64,000 nucleotides of DNA. It comes from G963665925 sp963665925 (GTDB lineage Bacteria > Bacillota > Clostridia > Peptostreptococcales > Acidaminobacteraceae). Below the pieces are notes generated by a model that made no database searches, was not told where the DNA came from, and was given only the letters and a program-made list of their open reading frames with translations. Position 1 is the first letter of the stretch. Every line of letters begins with the position of its first letter. Below are positions 41,122-49,341 of the stretch, in pieces. Location of the stretch: the NCBI GenBank assembly GCA_963665925.1, contig OY762511.1, forward strand, positions 1,178,001 through 1,242,000, given 5' to 3'. The position numbers were made by a program, and so were the translations under genes.

Positions 41122-41192
41122 TTCATAGCCTCCGAGGAGAATTCAAACTAAAAGACATTCTCGCATTTACTGGATTTCCAAAAGCCACGTAT

Positions 41193-41993
41193 ATGTACTG
41201 GCAAAAGAGATTTGATTGCGAAAACCCAGATCGGGAGGTTGAAGAAGCTATCCTGGAAATCCGTAATAAACACAAAGACTTTGGATATCGTAGAATTTGT
41301 GGTGCACTACGTAAACTTGGTATTCTCATAAACAAGAAAAAAGTTCAGCGGATAGTACAAAAACTTGGCATTCAAGTGGTTTCGTTTATCAGAAAGAGTA
41401 GAAAATACTCTTCTTACAAAGGTAAAGTAGGATCAACTGCTCCGAATAGAATTCGCCGTAGATTTGATACAAATGTCACGCATCAAAAGATTACGACAGA
41501 CACCACTGAGTTTAAGTATTATGAGATCAATGTTCAGGGTTCCTTGGTGATTAAAAAACTCTATTTTGATCCTTTCATGGATCTTTCAAACCGCGAAATA
41601 ATAAGCTACGGGATTTCACAACGCCCTTCTGCTCAAAGCATAATGGAGGCATTAAATAGAGCTATAGAGGTGACATCTGACTGCAAATTTAGACGGATAT
41701 TCCATTCTGATCAAGGATGGGCATATCAGATGAAAAGCTACACAAACACACTTAAATCACACCGTATATTTCAAAGTATGTCGCGCAAAGGAAATTGTCA
41801 TGATAACTCTGTAATGGAGAACTTCTTTGGCATAATGAAACAGGAAATGTACTATGGTGTTATTTACAAGAGTTATGATGAATTGAAGTCAGCAATAGAA
41901 GAATACATAAAGTACTATAATGAGCAAAGAATAAAAGAAAAGCTGAACTGGATGAGTCCTGTTGAATACAGGCTTAACATTTTAGCTGCATAA
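41193..41993 (+). CDS. IS3 transposase OrfB (DDE catalytic part)
   Basis: 266 residues from the first ATG, but the frame is open from 41046, in the -1 frame relative to OrfA, so the active enzyme is most likely the OrfAB fusion made at the slippery site near 41107. HTH_21-like start (YRRICGALRKLGILINKKKVQRI), and rve core with DDE residues in TDTTEF, HSDQGWAY and SVMENFFG. The ATG at 41193 has no ribosome site, which supports the fusion route. Confidence 0.92.
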   Translation: MYWQKRFDCENPDREVEEAILEIRNKHKDFGYRRICGALRKLGILINKKKVQRIVQKLGIQVVSFIRKSRKYSSYKGKVGSTAPNRIRRRFDTNVTHQKITTDTTEFKYYEINVQGSLVIKKLYFDPFMDLSNREIISYGISQRPSAQSIMEALNRAIEVTSDCKFRRIFHSDQGWAYQMKSYTNTLKSHRIFQSMSRKGNCHDNSVMENFFGIMKQEMYYGVIYKSYDELKSAIEEYIKYYNEQRIKEKLNWMSPVEYRLNILAA

Positions 41994-42081
41994 AAATAGC
42001 GCAACAGCTTCGCTGTTACGCTATAAAGTCTAACTTATTGGGGTCACTACATGCAGTCGATGCACCAGGGGCTTTTCAATC

Positions 42082-42110
42082 TTGACATATAAATATTCAA
42101 ATGGTACTAT
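42082..42110 (+). promoter_or_regulatory. Promoter for the DUF6323/DUF6179-like pair
   Basis: TTGACA, 17 bases, TACTAT, about 100 bases before the first ATG. Confidence 0.65.
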
Positions 42111-42209
42111 TAAGGATACATAAGCTATATAAAATCCACCTTAAAACTTAATTATACCATATTTATTTACGTTTGTCAATAAGCAGTTTTGAGATTTTAG
42201 GAGGATGCT

Positions 42210-42644
42210 ATGAACAAGGTACAGTTGTACGCATTTACATCGGCCCTGGACCTGCCCCAGATGCAGATACGCCTGAACGAGCGGCTTGTAGGTTCTGGAA
42301 TAGTACTGACAGCGAACGATGTGGCGATCATCGCAGAGTCAAGATCTGATATTTTAGAGCGCTATGGACGCCTTGCCCTCAATTCGGAAGTGATTGAAGA
42401 TATCATCGTTCGATTTAGCAGTTCTACCTATATTCAAACGGATGTCTTCGTGGATACCGTGCTTGAGCTGTATGAAATTTTCCAATATATCAAACATGAA
42501 ACCCTTGATGAAGTATTTGATGACGAGATTCTCGACTTTATGGAAGAGGCCTTCAACGGAACTTGTCAGGGATCCCTCCAGTACCTGGGTGAAAAGAAGG
42601 CCAATGATTTCATAAGATCTTACAGAGGACTGGAGGATGACTAA
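42210..42644 (+). CDS. DUF6323-like protein
   Basis: 144 residues, soluble, acidic. The pattern with QMQIRLNERLVGSGIVLT, SRSDILERYGR and EAFNGTCQGSLQYL matches what I know as DUF6323, a clostridial family of unknown function. GGAGG before the ATG. Its stop precedes the next start by one base, and the two families often occur as a pair. Confidence 0.7.
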   Translation: MNKVQLYAFTSALDLPQMQIRLNERLVGSGIVLTANDVAIIAESRSDILERYGRLALNSEVIEDIIVRFSSSTYIQTDVFVDTVLELYEIFQYIKHETLDEVFDDEILDFMEEAFNGTCQGSLQYLGEKKANDFIRSYRGLEDD

Positions 42645-42645
42645 T

Positions 42646-43596
42646 ATGACAGCTCAGGTGATTAAAGCAGGTAAAGTCAGTAATCTGAAGGGGCTTATCC
42701 AAGAGGCAAAGCTCTCTGGGGCTATTTCGGACCATCAGGTTTTTCAGTTGAATAATGAAATCGGCATGCTCCTCCATCGCCATTTTACAGATTTTACAGG
42801 AGCGCAATCGGGCAGTCTGTCGAAGGAACGCATTGAGCAGTTGTACGCGTCATGGATGTTCATTATGGATTTGTATATTGCAGATTCTGAAGTACTTGAC
42901 TTGGACATTTCCATAGGTGCCGAGTCTCTTGACGTGCTTTTCAAGGATGCCTACGCCTACATTCAGATTCTGCTCAGTGAAATGCGCGTGACCTTTTCGC
43001 AGTTTTGCAAAAGACGGATCAGACTCCCAAACTCCATCTATGAGGACACCTTTGAGAAAGCCCTGCCAAAGTTCTTTAAGGCATATAACTTCTGCTATGA
43101 CGCGGCGAACACGGTCACTGATCTGGATTATCCCCTAGGTATACCAGTTTCTGAAGATCTGGAGGGGATACGTTATATCAGGGCCTATATTGAACATCTT
43201 GAGATTGAAAATGATGTGCTTGGATACTTTGAGGGGTCAGATCGCCAGAGGCTCTTAAACCGGTTTTCCCAAGTATATGGGATGGACTACAGGGATCTGC
43301 CGATGAACATATTTGAAATTGCGGTTGTAAACCATTTTTTCAATATGTCAGCATTGCAGGGTGCGCTCCAGCTTGTCATCGATCAGAGGATCCGCGGACA
43401 CTACGTCAAGCATCTTGAGTCCCTGGATGAAAAGGAACTGCATGCGCATATGCAAGAGGCCCTAAAAGCCTATCTGGAACAGGTGACCTTCTTTACAGAT
43501 GAGCAAAAGACCTATATTGAAACCTGCCTAGCCAACCGGATTCCCTCTCTTGAAGCCGCTATTCTCGAGGGGAATATTGGCTGTGTGTGGCTTTAG
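42646..43596 (+). CDS. DUF6179-like protein
   Basis: 316 residues, largely helical, no membrane segment. Blocks such as FSQFCKRRIRLPNSIYEDTF and DLDYPLGIPVSEDLEGI look conserved. I assign it to DUF6179 by its pairing with the DUF6323-like gene and by pattern; function is unknown. ATG 42646 is chosen because GGAGG (42632-42636) is nine bases away; ATG 42637 directly touches that site. Followed by a terminator-like hairpin and the 43.7-kb palindrome. Confidence 0.68.
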   Translation: MTAQVIKAGKVSNLKGLIQEAKLSGAISDHQVFQLNNEIGMLLHRHFTDFTGAQSGSLSKERIEQLYASWMFIMDLYIADSEVLDLDISIGAESLDVLFKDAYAYIQILLSEMRVTFSQFCKRRIRLPNSIYEDTFEKALPKFFKAYNFCYDAANTVTDLDYPLGIPVSEDLEGIRYIRAYIEHLEIENDVLGYFEGSDRQRLLNRFSQVYGMDYRDLPMNIFEIAVVNHFFNMSALQGALQLVIDQRIRGHYVKHLESLDEKELHAHMQEALKAYLEQVTFFTDEQKTYIETCLANRIPSLEAAILEGNIGCVWL

Positions 43597-43612
43597 ACTT
43601 ATGCATAAAAAT

Positions 43613-43632
43613 AGAGGGGCGATTGCCCCTCT
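43613..43632. terminator. Terminator-like hairpin, left copy
   Basis: AGAGGGGC GATT GCCCCTCT, downstream of the DUF6179-like gene; T-tract absent on the plus strand, TTTTT on the minus strand side. Confidence 0.6.
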
Positions 43633-43784
43633 CAGGTTGTCGACAAAGTCGACAAGATGACAGACTGCAGAAAACTTCGAAAGACAAGGCGCGGATGTAA
43701 TCCGCTCTAGGAGCGTACTCTGCGTACGTGACTGGGGTGGATTACATCCAGCAACGCAGGATTTCGGAGTTTTTCTACAGTCTA
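43633..43784. repeat. Palindromic element, about 125 bp (MITE-like)
   Basis: Arms of about 45 bases starting AGACTGCAGAAAA at 43661 and ending TTTTTCTACAGTCT at 43783. The inner arms GGATGTAATCC/GGATTACATCC match perfectly. Small hairpins GCTCTAGGAGC and GTACTCTGCGTAC sit at the tip. A separate palindrome TTGTCGAC AAA GTCGACAA precedes it at 43637. No coding capacity. Both flanks are near-identical terminator hairpins. Confidence 0.65.
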
Positions 43785-43806
43785 AGAGGGACGATTGCCC
43801 CTCTTT
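43785..43806. terminator. Terminator-like hairpin, right copy
   Basis: AGAGGGAC GATT GCCCCTCT TT; differs from the left copy by one base. Serves the convergent GGDEF gene or the plus-strand pair. Confidence 0.6.
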
Positions 43807-46036
43807 ATTGATTGTCTTCAAATGAAAGTGGTGAAATGTTTGCCGCAATGCAGTTACGGCCCATATCCTTGGCAGTATAGAGCGCGTGGTCAGCAAACTG
43901 GACAACCCTTTCAAGTGTCATGTCACTGGTTGGTGTCTGCGCATAGATGCCGAGTGTTATGGAAACAATGGGGCTGACGCTTGAATACTTATGCTCAATT
44001 TGAGCGTTTTCAACATTTCGGCGCATGTCCTCAGCAACTTGAAGCGCCCCCTGTAGCTCTGTGTTTGGAAGTACAGCGATGAATTCATCGCCGCCGTAGC
44101 GGGCGACGAAGTCCGTTTTGCGCTTTAGGCTGGACTTGAGAATCTGCGCGATCGTATACAGACAGGTATCGCCCTCTGTATGTCCATAATTGTCGTTGTA
44201 CTCCTTGAACTTGTCAATATCGATAAGCAACAGTGCAAGCGGAGCGCTTTCACGGACCGAACGGCTGAGTTCCTTAATCAGTGTTTCGGCAAAATGTCGC
44301 CGGTTCGGAATCTTTGTAAGAGAATCGATATAAGTCATTTCAGTCAGTTGTCTGTTGAGAGACTCAAGCTTTGCCTGCGCTTTTTTTCTTCTGGAAATCT
44401 CTTCTTCAAGCTGTTCTGATTCCTGACCGTTTCGGATGGCGATTGCCGTATAGGAAGCAAGGGCTTTGAGCATGTCCAGATGGTGCTTTGTGTAGGCGTT
44501 TCGTGCATAGGACTGTGCTGTCAAGGTGCCGATAATCTTGTCTTCTATGAAGAGGGGCACATAGATGATGGACTGAGACATGCGGCCCAGGCGATTTGTC
44601 ATGGGGTCCTGCTTGTACCTTGTATATTCAGTCAGATAATCATTGGTGAAGATTTCAGTCTTATTCCTTATGCACCAGGCACTGAGGCTGTTCATGTCAT
44701 TGAGTGCGGTAGGCTTGTGATTCACCTTTTGGCCGCTTGTAATGAAAAGTGGATACTCAATGATTTCATCGTCTTCATCATATAGGCAGATGCCGAAGAA
44801 GGATGCGTCCATGAGCGTGTTGATGTTTTCATAGATACGTTTGAAGATGAGTTCCAAATCCAGCGTGGAAGTGATATCACGTCCGATTCTTGATATGACT
44901 TCAATATCATCATGGAGTTTCTGAAGCTCCCGGTTTTTTGATTGAAGCTCTACGTTTTTCAGCTTGAAAATTTCCTTCTCATGCTGGGTCTGCTCAATTC
45001 TAAATTGCGAACGGATATGGTTGAGTCGCTCATTGAGCATATCCTTTTGCGTTTTCAAATCCCAGTTGTGGTAGAGCTTGTAATGGTCCAGCGCCTCCTT
45101 GAATTTTCCCTGGCTTTCATAAATATTGGCAAGCAGGGAGAGAGCAGAAGCGTAACTCTTATCTGAACCCAGGTTTTGGGCAATTTCAAGGAGCTGTCTG
45201 CACCGCATCTCAGCTTCTTCAAACTTGCTCTGTTTTATCAAAAGCTGGGTGTAGGCGAGTCCTGTTTTGAGGAGCATGTACTGATCGCCGGTCTCGTTCT
45301 CAATCTTTTCGGCTTCAAGGTAGTGTGTCTCTGCTTTATCTGTATCTTCCTTTAAAGAGAAAATATCCGCAATGAGGCAGTGAACATGTGCTTCCCCCAT
45401 TCTGTCGACCGTCTTTTTGAAGACCTCGAGTGCGTCGAGCCCCCTGCGCATGGCTAAGTCGTACTGACCTTCCTTCATGGCCAGGTCCCCTAAGTTAAGG
45501 TAGGCAATCCCCACACCGCTTGACTGGCTTGTCGCTTCAGAAAGCTGTAGGGCCTTCGTATAGTACTCGCGGGCCTGGTCAAAGGCGTTCAGTTTGTTGT
45601 AGATTTCGCCAATGTTGTTGTAGGCAGAGCTTTCAGCGCGTGAATTGTGGGAGTTCCTTGCCAGTCGAAGGCCTTCCCTGTAGTATTCCAGTGCCTGATC
45701 CAGATTGTCCATGTATAGGTTTACATTGCCAAGCAGGTTAAAGGCTTCAGACTGATAGCTTTCGCTCTTGAGCTTTTTCGAATTCTCAAGGAGCTCGCTC
45801 GCGCTATAAAGCGCTTCGTCATATTTGCCCAAATGCCAGCAGGTTCTTCCCTTGAGGTAGATCGCGCGCAGGTAGTTATCTGCATCGGAATCCTTGTCTG
45901 AAAGTCTATAGATTTCACACGCAATGTCATAAGCTTGCTGCGGGTCAGCGTATTGAAGTTTTTCAGCTTGGTTCAGCCGTATTGTATGGGGCTTGTCCAC
46001 GGCATTGTTCTGCTGTGAAAAATCGCTTAATTTCAT
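43805..46036 (-). CDS. TPR-GAF-GGDEF diguanylate cyclase
   Basis: 743 residues. About 20-345: eight or so tetratricopeptide repeats (e.g. SSAYNNIGEIYNKLNAFDQA, GIAYLNLGDLAMKEGQYDLA). About 350-395: coiled coil. About 395-545: GAF domain (LDLELIFKRIYENINTLMDAS). About 545-575: second coiled coil. About 575-740: GGDEF domain with intact RYGGDEFIAVL, and IDIDKFKEYND for metal binding. Makes cyclic di-GMP in response to a ligand or partner sensed by GAF/TPR. No membrane segment, so cytoplasmic. I see no RxxD inhibitory site at the usual place (family knowledge, read by eye). GGAGG before ATG. Confidence 0.93.
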   Translation of the reverse strand: MKLSDFSQQNNAVDKPHTIRLNQAEKLQYADPQQAYDIACEIYRLSDKDSDADNYLRAIYLKGRTCWHLGKYDEALYSASELLENSKKLKSESYQSEAFNLLGNVNLYMDNLDQALEYYREGLRLARNSHNSRAESSAYNNIGEIYNKLNAFDQAREYYTKALQLSEATSQSSGVGIAYLNLGDLAMKEGQYDLAMRRGLDALEVFKKTVDRMGEAHVHCLIADIFSLKEDTDKAETHYLEAEKIENETGDQYMLLKTGLAYTQLLIKQSKFEEAEMRCRQLLEIAQNLGSDKSYASALSLLANIYESQGKFKEALDHYKLYHNWDLKTQKDMLNERLNHIRSQFRIEQTQHEKEIFKLKNVELQSKNRELQKLHDDIEVISRIGRDITSTLDLELIFKRIYENINTLMDASFFGICLYDEDDEIIEYPLFITSGQKVNHKPTALNDMNSLSAWCIRNKTEIFTNDYLTEYTRYKQDPMTNRLGRMSQSIIYVPLFIEDKIIGTLTAQSYARNAYTKHHLDMLKALASYTAIAIRNGQESEQLEEEISRRKKAQAKLESLNRQLTEMTYIDSLTKIPNRRHFAETLIKELSRSVRESAPLALLLIDIDKFKEYNDNYGHTEGDTCLYTIAQILKSSLKRKTDFVARYGGDEFIAVLPNTELQGALQVAEDMRRNVENAQIEHKYSSVSPIVSITLGIYAQTPTSDMTLERVVQFADHALYTAKDMGRNCIAANISPLSFEDNQ

Positions 46037-46146
46037 GCAAGTGTCCTCCTTGGAATTTACCTAATTTTATCATAATTGCACGAAATCCGCACTGCAAGAT
46101 GTACGATATTTAAAACTGGGTATCAGTCTATCGAGGAGGCATGCTT

Positions 46147-46656
46147 ATGAAAAGAATATATATAATGCGACATGGCAAAGCTGAATGGCATAATGGAGAA
46201 ATGGAAGACTTCGACCGTCCTTTAAAGGAGCGTGGCCATAAGGCCGCTGGATTTATGGGCAGTCTCTTGGCTGTGCATCAGGAAATACCTGAGTTGATTA
46301 TTTCCTCTTCAGCACTGCGCGCACAGCAGACGGCGGAGGACTTTGTCAAGGCTCTGGGCCAGAGAGTGCCTATTGTAAATGATGATTCCCTGTATATGCC
46401 CACGGTAAGGCATCTCATGCAGGTGATCAGTGAAGTGGATGCATCCGTAGATGCAGTCATGCTGATTGGGCACAATCCAGCTTCAGAACAGCTTGTGGAG
46501 CATCTTACAGCTGGGTCTGGACTAAATTTCTATTTCCCAACCTGTGGTGTGGTCTGCCTGGATGCAGATATAGAGGTATGGGCAGACATTGAACCGGAGG
46601 AGGCTGTGATGAAGTGGTTTCTCATCCCCAAACTCTTTATGAAAAAGCATATTTGA
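46147..46656 (+). CDS. SixA-like histidine phosphatase
   Basis: 169 residues of the phosphoglycerate-mutase-like superfamily. Catalytic RHG at residues 8-10 (IYIMRHGKAEW), second arginine in SSALRAQQTAE, and GHNPASE for the second histidine. SixA removes phosphate from phosphohistidine of signalling or PTS proteins. ATG 46147 fits GAGGAGG seven bases upstream; ATG 46141 is too close to it. Monocistronic, terminator follows. Confidence 0.88.
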   Translation: MKRIYIMRHGKAEWHNGEMEDFDRPLKERGHKAAGFMGSLLAVHQEIPELIISSSALRAQQTAEDFVKALGQRVPIVNDDSLYMPTVRHLMQVISEVDASVDAVMLIGHNPASEQLVEHLTAGSGLNFYFPTCGVVCLDADIEVWADIEPEEAVMKWFLIPKLFMKKHI

Positions 46657-46740
46657 AATCTGCAAGTTGCAAAACGTATGTGATGATTTTTTTTGATTTT
46701 TTTGGTAGTAGGCACCAGAAGTTCAGATGTACCCGATTCG

Positions 46741-46772
46741 AACTGTCAGGGATTTCCCTGACAGTTTTGTGT
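46741..46772 (+). terminator. Terminator after sixA-like gene
   Basis: AACTGTCAGGG with CCCTGACAGTT around ATTT, then TTGTGTTTTTT. Confidence 0.85.
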
Positions 46773-47014
46773 TTTTTGTATGGAATTATGCAATTTCAAT
46801 GGGTTTTAAATGCCTTTATCAGATCATTACGTCATGTGGGAAGAAAAAATCCTATCGAGAAAAAAATTTCATGCATGTAAGAAAAAAAGTTCCCACAGTG
46901 AAGAAAATTGCATAATAAAAGATTGCCATTATTCAATTGATCAAATTATCGAAAAACTCTACAAGGCACTTGTTAAGCGGCTGTAACAATTTTTTTGAAA
47001 GACCTACAAATAAA

Positions 47015-47031
47015 TTGGCACTGGATTTGCT
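47015..47031 (+). promoter_or_regulatory. Sigma-54 promoter of the alanine symporter
   Basis: TTGGCACTGGATTTGCT: GG at 47017-47018 and GC at 47029-47030 with exactly 10 bases between, close to the full TTGGCACR-N4-TTGCW consensus. Upstream (46773-47014) is AT-rich without a gene. No TGTAA-N8-TTACA site is found here, so a different activator is likely. Confidence 0.8.
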
Positions 47032-47074
47032 TTATATATGGATGACCGCTCAATCACGAGCGAATGAAGGCTTT

Positions 47075-47158
47075 ATGATACATACTGAAGTTATGGAGCT
47101 TTCGGTTGCCTTGGCAATCGCCAGGGTGTTGGCCATCATACTAAGAGTCTATTATTAA
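47075..47158 (+). CDS. Possible 27-residue leader peptide
   Basis: Short frame after the sigma-54 start site: ATG 47075, GAAGG four bases upstream, TAA at 47156, eleven bases before the symporter ATG. The peptide ends in a hydrophobic stretch (VALAIARVLAIILRVYY). Could be a regulatory leader or chance. Confidence 0.25.
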   Translation: MIHTEVMELSVALAIARVLAIILRVYY

Positions 47159-47169
47159 GGGGGATCTTA

Positions 47170-48636
47170 ATGGCTCAATTTATTGATTTTCTTAACGGTA
47201 TTATTTGGAGTAAGGCACTTGTATTCTTATGTCTAGGTGCTGGCGTTTATTTCTCAGTACTCATGAAGTTTCCACAGGTTCGTCTAGTTAAGGACATGGT
47301 AAACCAACTGTTCTCAGGCGACGATTCTGATTCAGGCGTTTCTTCATTCCAGTCTTTCGCGATGGCACTTGGCGGTCGTGTTGGTACAGGTAACATCGCC
47401 GGTGTTGCTTCGGCAATCGGTTTTGGTGGTCCTGGTGCAGTATTCTGGATGTGGGCGATCGCATTCCTAGGCGCTGGTTCAGCTTACGTTGAAGCGGCTC
47501 TTGCACAGGTTTGGAAAGAAGAGATGGATGGGCAGTACCGTGGTGGTCCACAGTACTACATCGAAAAAGGTATTGGTAACAAAGTTTTCGCAACAGTATT
47601 TGCAATCTCAGCTATCGTAGCGGTTGGTATCTTCCTACCTGGTATCCAAGCGAACTCTATCGCATCAGCAATGGAAAATGCATTTGGTATTCCAACAATC
47701 GCTTCTGGCGTAATCGTAGCTGTTGCTCTTGGCGCAATCATCTTCGGTGGTGTTAAGCGTATCGGTAAAGCTGCTGAAATTCTTGTACCATTCATGGCAA
47801 TTGCGTACATCATTATCGCACTTATTATCATCGTAATGAACATTGGTGAAGTTCCTAGAGTATTTGCTCTAATCTTTACTAACGCATTCTCTACAAAGGC
47901 TGCATTCGGTGCAATCATCGGTCAGGCAATCATGTGGGGCGTTAAGCGTGGTATCTACTCAAACGAAGCTGGTCAAGGTACTGGTCCTATGGCTGCTGCA
48001 GCTGCTGAGGTTTCTCACCCTGCTAAGCAAGGTCTTGTACAGGCGTTCTCAGTATACGTTGATACACTGTTCGTATGTTCTGCAACTGCATTCATGATCC
48101 TGATCACAGGCATGTACAACACTTATGACGGTGCTGGCGGTTACCTATTTGAAAACCCTGCACTTAATGGCGCTGAGCCAGGTCCTGTATTCACACAGTC
48201 TGCTGTTGATACACTGCTTCCTGGTCTAGGTAGTATGTTCGTTGCAATCGCGCTTCTGTTCTTCGCATTTACAACACTACTTGCTTACTACTACTATGCA
48301 GAGTCAAATGTTGCTTACCTAGCAAAGAAAATGAAAAACCACAAGGCAGTATTCAACGCAACACGTATTGGTCTGCTTGTAATGGTTGTTGTTGGTTCAA
48401 TCAACTCAGCTGGTACAGTTTGGGCACTTGGTGATGTTGGTGTTGGTATCATGGCATGGTTGAACATCGTTGCGATTATCATCCTTACTAAGCCTGGTAT
48501 CGCTACTCTTAAAGACTACGAAGAGCAAAAGGCTCAAGGTCTTGACCCAGTATTTGACCCTAGAAAACTTGGTATCAAAAACGCAGATCTATGGGTTGCT
48601 AAACTAGAAGCTAAAAAAAAGTCTAAAGTAGGCTAA
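47170..48636 (+). CDS. Sodium:alanine/glycine symporter (AGCS family)
   Basis: 488 residues, about eleven membrane helices. AGCS family signatures: ALGGRVGTGNIAGVASAIGFGGPGA near residue 66, GGPQYYIEKGI, and KRGIYSNEAGQGTGPMAAAAA near 258. Imports alanine, glycine or D-alanine with sodium. Codons are strongly biased (CTA, GGT, GTA, CAR), unlike neighbouring genes, which suggests high expression. Transcribed from a sigma-54 promoter and ended by a strong terminator; amino acids are thus probably a main growth substrate. Confidence 0.95.
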   Translation: MAQFIDFLNGIIWSKALVFLCLGAGVYFSVLMKFPQVRLVKDMVNQLFSGDDSDSGVSSFQSFAMALGGRVGTGNIAGVASAIGFGGPGAVFWMWAIAFLGAGSAYVEAALAQVWKEEMDGQYRGGPQYYIEKGIGNKVFATVFAISAIVAVGIFLPGIQANSIASAMENAFGIPTIASGVIVAVALGAIIFGGVKRIGKAAEILVPFMAIAYIIIALIIIVMNIGEVPRVFALIFTNAFSTKAAFGAIIGQAIMWGVKRGIYSNEAGQGTGPMAAAAAEVSHPAKQGLVQAFSVYVDTLFVCSATAFMILITGMYNTYDGAGGYLFENPALNGAEPGPVFTQSAVDTLLPGLGSMFVAIALLFFAFTTLLAYYYYAESNVAYLAKKMKNHKAVFNATRIGLLVMVVVGSINSAGTVWALGDVGVGIMAWLNIVAIIILTKPGIATLKDYEEQKAQGLDPVFDPRKLGIKNADLWVAKLEAKKKSKVG

Positions 48637-48663
48637 GCCTATAAATAAATAACCCTTTAAAGG

Positions 48664-48697
48664 TGCCTCGAAGAATACTTCGGGGCATTTTTTTTCG
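48664..48697 (+). terminator. Terminator after the symporter gene
   Basis: TGCCTCGAAG with CTTCGGGGCA around AATA, then T8. The hairpin-repeat family begins in this T-tract. Confidence 0.9.
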
Positions 48698-49255
48698 GAA
48701 AAGACAAAGAAATGCACGCAAAGGAGAGGCGGCCCTGTTCGAAGACAATTCGAAATAGGGCCGCCTCTCCTTTGTGTATATGGCGCGTCTAGCGACATGA
48801 GCAATCGAAAGATTGCTCTGCATTTTGCACGGACTAGGTCAAAAGCACGCGTCAAGCGACCAGGGCAACCGGAGGTTGCACGGTGTTCCTTACAAGCAAT
48901 GCAGCGGCCCTGTTCGAAGACAATTCGAAATTGGGCCGACTCTCCTTTGCGTATATGGCGCGTCAAGCGACATGAGCAATCGAAAGATTGCTCTGCATTT
49001 TGCAAGGACTAGGTCAAAAGTGCGCGTCAAGCGACCAGGGCAACCGGAGGTTGCACGGTGTTCCTTACAAGTAATGCAGCACCCCTATTCGAATGATAAT
49101 TCGAAATAGGGCCGCCTCTCCTTTGCGTATATGGCGCGTCAAGCGACATGAGCAATCAGAAAGATTGCTCTGCATTTCACAAGAACTGGGTCAAAAGTAC
49201 GCGTCCAAGCGACCAGGGCAACCGGAGGTTGCACGGTGTTGTTCTTACAAGACAT
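48698..49255. repeat. Three tandem 175-bp hairpin repeat units
   Basis: Units anchored at 48731, 48906 and 49081, exactly 175 bases apart; the third has small insertions. Each holds a large hairpin with TTCGAA near the loop (48721-48736 with 48757-48772 in unit 1), then ATATGGCGCGTC, AGCGACATGAGCAATCG, the hairpin GAGCAATC/GATTGCTC, TAGGTCAAAAG, AAGCGACCAGGGCAACC, and the hairpin GCAACC/GGTTGC with CACGGTGTT. Flanks match the 14.0-kb copy. It fills the 0.7-kb gap between the symporter and rubrerythrin genes and has no coding sense. Confidence 0.85.
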
Positions 49256-49274
49256 ACCCGATTTCACATACAGC

Positions 49275-49300
49275 AAAAAGAGCCCGTCGCTATGCGACGG
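49275..49300 (-). terminator. Terminator after rubrerythrin
   Basis: Minus strand CCGTCGC ATA GCGACGG followed by GCTCTTTTTG. Confidence 0.8.
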
Positions 49301-49341
49301 ACTATTTTCAAGGGTTTGGATTTATGTGTTGGTACAAATGA

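Larger units (their letters stand above)
40528..42051 (+). mobile_element. IS3-family insertion sequence (IS150 group), 1524 bp
   Basis: Left end TGAACCGACCCCTAAAAGTTAGAC and right end (read inward) TGTAGTGACCCCAATAAGTTAGAC form about 24-base imperfect inverted repeats with TG...CA termini. A 3-base target duplication TGC flanks it (40525-40527 and 42052-42054). Two overlapping frames encode the transposase, with intact DDE residues, so it may still be active. AT content and codon use are higher in A/T than in its neighbours. Confidence 0.93.

Noticed and set aside
40585..41993. Two independent IS genes
   Set aside because: OrfB lacks a ribosome site and overlaps OrfA in the -1 frame at an A-run; a frameshift fusion is more likely.
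46731..46760. tRNA-like sequence CCGATTCGAACTG
   Set aside because: Resembles a T-loop, but no acceptor or anticodon stem can be formed; it is the arm of a terminator.
46937..47158. 73-codon frame upstream of the alanine symporter
   Set aside because: It starts before the sigma-54 promoter and runs through it; only the last 27 codons could be on the transcript.
48698..49255. CRISPR array
   Set aside because: The period is 175 bases and the repeated part spans nearly the whole unit with several hairpins; there are no short repeats with unique spacers and no cas genes.
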